A DNA stretch of 10,084 nucleotides from CAYLNK01 sp964384675 (GTDB taxonomy: Bacteria; Acidobacteriota; Thermoanaerobaculia; UBA5066). Position numbers and translations under genes: made by a program. The stretch lies in NCBI GenBank assembly GCA_964384675.1, contig CAYLNK010000254.1, forward strand, positions 1 through 10,084, written 5' to 3'. Within the stretch, counting starts at the first letter, position 1, and each line of letters opens with the position of its first letter. Below the pieces are notes generated by a model. The model was given only the letters and a program-made list of their open reading frames with translations. It was not told the origin of the DNA and did no database searches. Below, piece by piece: positions 5,674 to 10,084 of this stretch.

Positions 5674-6981
5674 ATGAAGCGAATCCTCCTCACCCTCTTC
5701 CTGCTCGCCGTTCTCCCCCTCCGGGCGGCCTCCTTCGAGGCCGCGGACAAGGAGGTCGAGCGCGCGTTGAAGAGCGGCGGCGTGCCGGGCGCCGCGCTCG
5801 TCGTCGTGAAGGACGGAGCGGTCGTCCACGTCCGGGCCTTCGGCGTCGCGAGCGCCGAGACGAACGTCCCCGTCACCACCCGGACGCTCTTCCGCATCGG
5901 CTCCACCACGAAGATGCTCGTCGCGCTCGCCGCCCTCCGGCTGGTGGACGACGGGCGGCTCCGGCTGGACCAGCCGGTCGGGGAGGTCCTGCCGGATCTC
6001 GCACCCGGCGTGAAGCGGGTCACGCTCGACCAGCTCCTCTCCCACACTGCCGGCCTCGCCGAGGATGCCCCGATGTCCGGATCGGCGGACGAGGCGGCGC
6101 TCCTCGCGCGCGTCACAGGATGGAAGGACGACGCGCTCTTCGCCTCGCCCGGCGAGGTCTTCTCGTACGCGAACCCGGGCTACGTCCTGATCGGGGCGCT
6201 CGTCTCCCGCGCCACCGGACAGCCGTTCAGCGTCGCGATGAAGACGCTGGTGCTCGACCCGATGGGGATGCCGGAGTCGACGTTCCGTCCCCTCGAGGCG
6301 TTCACGCGGCCGGTGGCGCTGGGACACGACAAGGGCGGCGTGATCCGGCCGATCGCCGAGCACGCCGGCAACTACCCGCCCGGCTCGCTCTTCACCCACG
6401 CGGAGGACCTGGGGCGCTTCCTGGCGGCGCTCCCCGCCGCGTCGCTGGAGAGGCTCGGCCGGCCGCGGGCCGACATCCCCACGCAGGGGCGGCGCTACGG
6501 CTACGGGCTCGTCGTGGAGGAGCGCCGCGGTCCGCGCGTCCTCCTCCACACCGGCGCGCGCAGCGGCTACGGCAGCACCTTCCTCTTCCTGCCCGAGCAG
6601 CGTGTCGCCGTCGCGGTCCTCGCGAACCGCACGGGCGCGACGCTCTCCTCCGCGGCCTGGGCGGCGGCGAGCGAGCTCGTCGAGCTGAAAGAGCCGGCGG
6701 AGCCGCCGTCCGCGCCCGTGGCGCTCTCGCGCGACCAGCTCGCGGGCCTCGCCGGCACGTACGCGAACGGCACGTTCCTGCCGCCGGTGGAGCTGGCGGT
6801 CGACGGGGACCGCCTGGTGGTCCGCGCGGGCGGCAAGGCGTTCCCGGCGACGTGCGTCGGACCCGACCGATTCCGGGCGCCGGGCGCGGCGCAGCTCGAG
6901 TCGTTCGTGATCGTGAGGGATCCCGCCGGAGCGCCCCGCTTCCTGTGCGCCGAGGTCTGGGCCCTCCGCAAGAGGAGCTGA
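5674..6981 (+). CDS. Secreted serine hydrolase, beta-lactamase/PBP-like, with C-terminal extension
   Basis: 435 residues with a Sec signal peptide (MKR, hydrophobic core to about residue 19, no lipobox cysteine). Catalytic motifs: S77-T-T-K80 in RIGSTTK, Y165-A-N167 in FSYANPGY, and H292-T-G294 in LLHTGARSGYGS, plus LLSHTAGL at 121-128. All three motifs of the class C beta-lactamase-like family are intact. After the catalytic domain (to about residue 345) a beta-rich region of some 80 residues follows (LAGLAGTYANGTFLPPVEL and after), resembling the lipocalin-like extensions common in this family. The protein should act outside the cytoplasm on a peptide, ester or amide bond; the substrate is unknown. 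It is a paralogue of the gene before it, but they differ in anchoring and tail, so this is not a recent duplication. No strong ribosome-binding site precedes ATG 5674 (AAGAAG only). Confidence 0.9.
   Translation: MKRILLTLFLLAVLPLRAASFEAADKEVERALKSGGVPGAALVVVKDGAVVHVRAFGVASAETNVPVTTRTLFRIGSTTKMLVALAALRLVDDGRLRLDQPVGEVLPDLAPGVKRVTLDQLLSHTAGLAEDAPMSGSADEAALLARVTGWKDDALFASPGEVFSYANPGYVLIGALVSRATGQPFSVAMKTLVLDPMGMPESTFRPLEAFTRPVALGHDKGGVIRPIAEHAGNYPPGSLFTHAEDLGRFLAALPAASLERLGRPRADIPTQGRRYGYGLVVEERRGPRVLLHTGARSGYGSTFLFLPEQRVAVAVLANRTGATLSSAAWAAASELVELKEPAEPPSAPVALSRDQLAGLAGTYANGTFLPPVELAVDGDRLVVRAGGKAFPATCVGPDRFRAPGAAQLESFVIVRDPAGAPRFLCAEVWALRKRS
6973..6977 (+). promoter_or_regulatory. Ribosome-binding site for the DUF6249-like gene
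   Basis: AGGAG with a 5-base spacer to ATG 6983, lying inside the last codons of the preceding hydrolase gene, so the two genes are almost certainly on one transcript. Confidence 0.75.
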
Positions 6982-6982
6982 C

Positions 6983-7414
6983 ATGAACGCCGGGATCTTC
7001 CTCGCGCAGTCCGTCCCGGGAATCCTGATCACGGCGATCGTCGCGGCTTTCTATCTCGTCCTCCGCCACCAGAACCTCCAGCGCTACCGGATCCGCCTCG
7101 AGGTGATCCAGAAGGAGCGGCTGGTCGCGATGGAGAAGGGCCTTCCGATGCCCGAGATGCCGGACTACGACCAGGCGGACGCCCGCGGCGTCACCGACAC
7201 GCTCGCGCTCCTCGACCGCGTGAATCCCCGCTGGCCGCTCGGGGCGGGGTCCGTGCTCGTGCTCGGCGGCATCGGGACGACCCTGGCGCTCTTCCTCTCC
7301 GGCGAGGAGTACCACCGGCGCGTCTGGTCGATGGGGCTCATCCCGGTCTTCGTCGGGCTCGGCCTCTTCCTGCACTACCGGCTGACGCGGCTGACGCGGC
7401 CGAATGACCGATGA
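6983..7414 (+). CDS. DUF6249-like membrane protein in an ECF sigma operon
   Basis: 143 residues. One hydrophobic segment at about 11-27, then an amphipathic basic helix containing KERLVAMEKGLPMPE (residues 44-58), then two further membrane segments at about 86-106 and 112-131. The ER-x-x-A-x-E-K-G-L-P motif after an N-terminal helix is what I associate with DUF6249 proteins, which commonly sit beside ECF sigma genes; this is recalled, not searched. Function is unknown; the context suggests sensing or signalling at the membrane. The gene begins 1 bp after the upstream stop and overlaps the sigma gene by 11 bp, so the three are translationally linked. Confidence 0.8.
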   Translation: MNAGIFLAQSVPGILITAIVAAFYLVLRHQNLQRYRIRLEVIQKERLVAMEKGLPMPEMPDYDQADARGVTDTLALLDRVNPRWPLGAGSVLVLGGIGTTLALFLSGEEYHRRVWSMGLIPVFVGLGLFLHYRLTRLTRPNDR

Positions 7415-7958
7415 GGAGCTCGTCGAGCGGTACCGGACGGCCCGCGATCCGGCGGACTTCCGGCTGCTCGTCGAGCGGAACGGGCCGCGGGTCCTGCGGC
7501 TCGTCTCCTCGATCCTGGGGCCGTTCCGGCTCGCGGACGCGGAGGAGACGGTCCAGGACGTCTTCCTGCGCGCGCACGAGCGGCTGGACCAGTTCCGGGG
7601 CGAGGCGCGCTTCGCCACGTGGCTCCACCGCATCGCCTACACCGTGGCCGTGAACCGCGGCCGGCTCCTCTCGATGCGCGCCGTCCACGTCCCGCTCGAC
7701 GCGCTGCTCGGCCTCCCCGGCGCGGACGACCCGCAGGCCGACGCCGAGGCCGCCGAGCGTGCCGTGCGGGTGGGGGAGGCCGTGGAGACCCTGCCGGACC
7801 TCTACCGCACGGTCGTCTATCTCCACTACTGGCAGGAAGCGTCCGTCGCGGAGATCGGCGAGCTCCTCGGCGCGCCGCCCAACACGGTGAAGTCGTATCT
7901 CTTCCGGGCCCGCGAGCGCATCCTGCGCGCGCTCGAGACCAAAGGAGTCCGTCGATGA
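7404..7958 (+). CDS. ECF-type RNA polymerase sigma factor
   Basis: 184 residues with only the two domains of extracytoplasmic-function sigma factors. Sigma-2 spans about residues 18-87, with the core-binding signature DAEETVQDVFLRAHERLDQF and the -10 recognition helix region FATWLHRIAYTVAVN. Sigma-4 spans about 118-178, with LPDLYRTVVYLHYWQ and the helix-turn-helix VAEIGELLGAPPNTVKSYLFRARERI. It should direct RNA polymerase to a dedicated set of promoters, often including its own. ATG 7404 gives the standard N-terminus (MTDEELVERYR); it lies inside the end of the preceding gene without its own strong ribosome-binding site, so translation probably depends on coupling. The following small membrane gene is the likely regulator. 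The specific ECF group is not determined here. Confidence 0.95.
   Translation: MTDEELVERYRTARDPADFRLLVERNGPRVLRLVSSILGPFRLADAEETVQDVFLRAHERLDQFRGEARFATWLHRIAYTVAVNRGRLLSMRAVHVPLDALLGLPGADDPQADAEAAERAVRVGEAVETLPDLYRTVVYLHYWQEASVAEIGELLGAPPNTVKSYLFRARERILRALETKGVRR
7941..7947 (+). promoter_or_regulatory. Ribosome-binding site for the small membrane protein after the sigma factor
   Basis: AAAGGAG with a 7-base spacer to ATG 7955. It decides the start of a gene whose frame is otherwise open far upstream inside the sigma gene. Confidence 0.8.
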
Positions 7959-8251
7959 ACGCCGAGGATCCGATCCGGGCGCTGGCGGCTCTGCCGCGTC
8001 CGCGCCTCTCCCCGTTCTTCTCCGCGCGCGTCACGGCGCGGGCCACGTCGCTTCCCGGGGCGCCTCCGCGTGCCGCGAGCCGTCTGATGCGGCTCTACTG
8101 GCTCGTGCTCCTGGTCGTGGCGGGGAGCGCCCTGGCCCGGACGTGGATCGGCCTGACCGTGCTGGCTCTCGCGGGCGTCCTCGCCGCCTTTCCCCTCGGT
8201 ACCGTCCGGATGCTCCTGGGCGTGGTCGCCGGGGTCGCGCGGAGGCGCTGA
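7955..8251 (+). CDS. Small two-helix membrane protein, putative anti-sigma partner
   Basis: 98 residues. ATG 7955 overlaps the sigma stop as ATGA and has a good ribosome-binding site. The reading frame is open upstream to 7619, but that part is a shadow of the sigma gene. The N-terminal 45 residues are soluble and basic, with a helix around LAALPRPRLSPFFSARVTARA, followed by hydrophobic segments at about 47-61 and 64-80. A third weakly hydrophobic stretch and an RRR end follow. Genes in this position usually encode membrane anti-sigma factors that hold the sigma factor inactive. It lacks the His-x3-Cys-x2-Cys zinc motif of the commonest anti-sigma class, so the role is inferred from position and topology only. 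Confidence 0.8.
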   Translation: MNAEDPIRALAALPRPRLSPFFSARVTARATSLPGAPPRAASRLMRLYWLVLLVVAGSALARTWIGLTVLALAGVLAAFPLGTVRMLLGVVAGVARRR

Positions 8252-8257
8252 CCGGCC

Positions 8258-10084
8258 TCAGCGCGCCCGCAGGACGTGGACCACCGGCCGCGCGCCGTCG
8301 GCGAAGAGCTCGAGGACGTAGAGGAGGCCGCTCGCGCGGTCGTACGTCACGTCCCCCAGAAGGTAGCGGCGCTGGACCCCGGAGCCGAGCTCGTCCTCGT
8401 CGACGCGGCCGGGGTTGAGGTAGAGGCGGTCGTCGAGGTCGAGGAACGCGTACGGCTGGGGCTCGTGCGGGGCGAGGGCCCCCGCGGCCACGCGCTCGAG
8501 GTCGGCGACGTCGTACAGCAGCAGCCGCGCGACGGAGCGGCTGCTCCACCAGCCGCGGCTCGACGTGTGCCCCGCGCACTCGACGAGGTCGGCGGGCGGG
8601 CACGGCGTCCCGTCCGCGAGGCGGCAGACGTCGAACTGGCCCACGAACGCACCGTCCACGCACGGCAGGTCGCTGCCGCCCGGGTTCAGGTAGCCGTACC
8701 AGGTGCGGGCCCCGACGCCCTTCGTCCCGGCGAAGAGGAGCGCGGACTTGCCGGACGCGGTCGTCACGAACGCGCCGCCCTCCCACGCGTCGGCGTGCTG
8801 GTACCCGGTCAGGCAGCGCTCGATCCGGTCGGTCACGTCGGAGGCGGCGTACCGGAGGAGGACGGTGTCGGCGAGCCGGCTGCCCGCGGGCGCAGGCGTC
8901 CCGGCGGCGTCGAGCCACGGGCGGTACGCGAAGAGGGCCGGGCCCATTCCCGACCAGCCGCCGTCGCGGTAGCGCCCCGTGCCGAGGACCCGTCCTCCCG
9001 TGTGGAGATCGGCCCAGCCGGACGGGATCTCCATGAGGTAGCCGTTCACGGCGTACGGCGACTCCTCGCCCAGGAACCACGCCCCCTTCGGCGACGGAGC
9101 GGACAGGTCGGGCTCGCACCAGGCGTGCGACGGCACGGGCGGGTCGGGCTGGAGGTGTACTCCCCAGGCGATGTGGAGCTTCGGCCCGGTCTCGGGCCGA
9201 TCCAGGTACTGGAGGCCGAGCCGCGGGATCTCGTCGAGCCCGGCGAAGAGCCCTCCGGTCACGTCAGCGAAGCCCTGGAGGAGCCGCGCCTCCGGCAGCT
9301 CCTCGACCTGGCGCGAAAGCCCCGGCGCGGGGATGCTCACCTCGGCGACGAGGCCGCCGTCCGGCAGCTCGCCGTAGGGGATCCGGTCGTGGCCGGAGAC
9401 GAAGAGCGAGCCCGGGAAGCCGTCGGCGGCGCCGCCCGCGTCGCCGCCCGGGCGGAACGTCATCGCGTTGCCGCCGTACTCGAACGTGCGCGGCCGCGTC
9501 CCTCCGGCCGGCAGCCGGAACGCGCCGAGGTACTCGAGGTCGGACGGCGCGAGGCGCGCCGACGTGGAAGCGGTTGGCGTCATCGGCACGTACGCGCCGT
9601 CGCCCGTCCGATCGCCCGGGGCGGCGCCGTCGTTGACGACCCCGTAGGCGAGCCACGGCGACGTGCCCGCCGTCCGCTGGATCCTCGCCCAGCCGCTCGC
9701 GACGCCCCGCGCGCGGAGCGGATCGGTCAGCTGTCGCCAGCCGCCGGCCTCGAGACTCAACGTCTCGGGCGGCCCCGCGGCCGCCCCGCCCCGCTCACCG
9801 TCGAACACCTGGACCTGCAGCGTCAGGGGCGGGGCACCGGCCTCTCCCGCGTGGAGGACGGCCACGTTGGAGCGCGACTCCACGTCGCTGTGAAGACCCA
9901 TCACCCACGCCTCGGCGGAAGCCGCGGCCCCGTCCGGGAGGCCCGGCAGGAAGACCCCGAACGAGCCGGTCGCCGGGGAGAGCGACGCGACGCGGGCGGC
10001 GGCGAAGAGGTCGCGCGGCTCGGCGACGCCCGTCGCGGTCACGGCGAGGCTCCCCGCGTAGCTGGCCGCGCCCTCGACGCCGAC
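8258..10084 (-). CDS. Large exported protein of unknown function, C-terminal 608 residues (5' end beyond window)
   Basis: On the minus strand the frame is open from the window edge (10084) to TGA at 8258-8260. A GTG at 10042 is internal, since 14 more in-frame codons precede it without a stop. The visible part has two regions. The first, about 150 residues, is beta-rich and contains SNVAVLHAGEAG, GGWRQLTDPL and WLAYGVVNDG...GDGAYVPM, a repeat-like module I recall from secreted proteins of soil bacteria. The second begins at LEYLGAFRLP and FEYGGNAMTF and contains LFVSGHD, VAEVSIP and ALFAYRPW, compatible with a beta-propeller or similar beta fold. Several cysteines cluster in pairs (WCEPD, RCLTGY, then CVDG, DVCR, TPCPP, VECAG), suggesting disulfides outside the cytoplasm. 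No catalytic motif is recognised. It converges on the sigma operon with 6 bp between stops. Confidence 0.8.
   Translation of the reverse strand, partial: VGVEGAASYAGSLAVTATGVAEPRDLFAAARVASLSPATGSFGVFLPGLPDGAAASAEAWVMGLHSDVESRSNVAVLHAGEAGAPPLTLQVQVFDGERGGAAAGPPETLSLEAGGWRQLTDPLRARGVASGWARIQRTAGTSPWLAYGVVNDGAAPGDRTGDGAYVPMTPTASTSARLAPSDLEYLGAFRLPAGGTRPRTFEYGGNAMTFRPGGDAGGAADGFPGSLFVSGHDRIPYGELPDGGLVAEVSIPAPGLSRQVEELPEARLLQGFADVTGGLFAGLDEIPRLGLQYLDRPETGPKLHIAWGVHLQPDPPVPSHAWCEPDLSAPSPKGAWFLGEESPYAVNGYLMEIPSGWADLHTGGRVLGTGRYRDGGWSGMGPALFAYRPWLDAAGTPAPAGSRLADTVLLRYAASDVTDRIERCLTGYQHADAWEGGAFVTTASGKSALLFAGTKGVGARTWYGYLNPGGSDLPCVDGAFVGQFDVCRLADGTPCPPADLVECAGHTSSRGWWSSRSVARLLLYDVADLERVAAGALAPHEPQPYAFLDLDDRLYLNPGRVDEDELGSGVQRRYLLGDVTYDRASGLLYVLELFADGARPVVHVLRAR

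Noticed and set aside
4387..6981. An antibiotic-resistance beta-lactamase pair
   Set aside because: The SxxK, YxN/YxG and HxG motifs are shared by peptidases and esterases of the same superfamily; nothing specific to class C beta-lactamases such as an adjacent AmpR-type regulator is present.
4215..6986. A 923-codon open frame on the plus strand overlapping both serine hydrolases
   Set aside because: It is an out-of-frame shadow, very Arg-rich, while the other frame carries intact SxxK, YxN and lipobox motifs.
7619..7954. N-terminal extension of the small membrane protein into the sigma gene
   Set aside because: The sigma factor occupies the other frame with all its motifs. ATG 7955 has AAAGGAG at good spacing and an ATGA overlap.

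Overview
This window is a GC-rich (roughly 70%) bacterial chromosome segment with strong G/C third-position bias. It is densely packed: eight complete plus-strand genes, one gene cut by the left edge, and one minus-strand gene cut by the right edge. No tRNA, rRNA, CRISPR array or insertion sequence is visible. Composition, an ECF sigma gene next to a DUF6249-like membrane protein, many exported hydrolases and a probable selenoprotein suggest an Acidobacteriota-like or similar soil/sediment lineage. That placement is inference; no marker gene is present.

Layout. 1-786: 3' part of a coiled-coil protein. 842-2176: an exported thioredoxin-fold/TPR protein whose frame is interrupted by one TGA exactly where the first cysteine of the CxxC redox motif should be (W-TGA-H-T-C). 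Reading continues intact for 382 codons after it, so I annotate the gene as one selenocysteine-containing thioredoxin-like protein (UxxC). A conventional gene caller would split it, giving a short orphan and a thioredoxin lacking its active site. 2192-3220: SGNH/GDSL-type hydrolase with an N-terminal membrane anchor. 3233-4015: unrecognised exported protein with a C-terminal hydrophobic tail and basic end. 4012-4338: small four-helix membrane protein that apparently starts at CTG, overlapping the previous stop.

4387-8251 looks like a second transcription unit: a lipoprotein serine hydrolase and a secreted serine hydrolase (both beta-lactamase/PBP-like, SxxK), a DUF6249-like membrane protein, an ECF sigma factor and a small two-helix membrane protein in the usual anti-sigma position. 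The last four are 1 bp apart or overlap, so they are probably translationally coupled. 8258-10084 on the minus strand is the C-terminal 608 codons of a large exported protein of unknown function; it converges on the sigma unit with only 6 bp between stop codons.

The main discovery candidate is the UGA-containing thioredoxin-fold gene. Secondary points are a hairpin just after the UGA, the CTG-initiated membrane protein with an apparent internal duplication, and the linkage of two SxxK hydrolases to an ECF sigma module.
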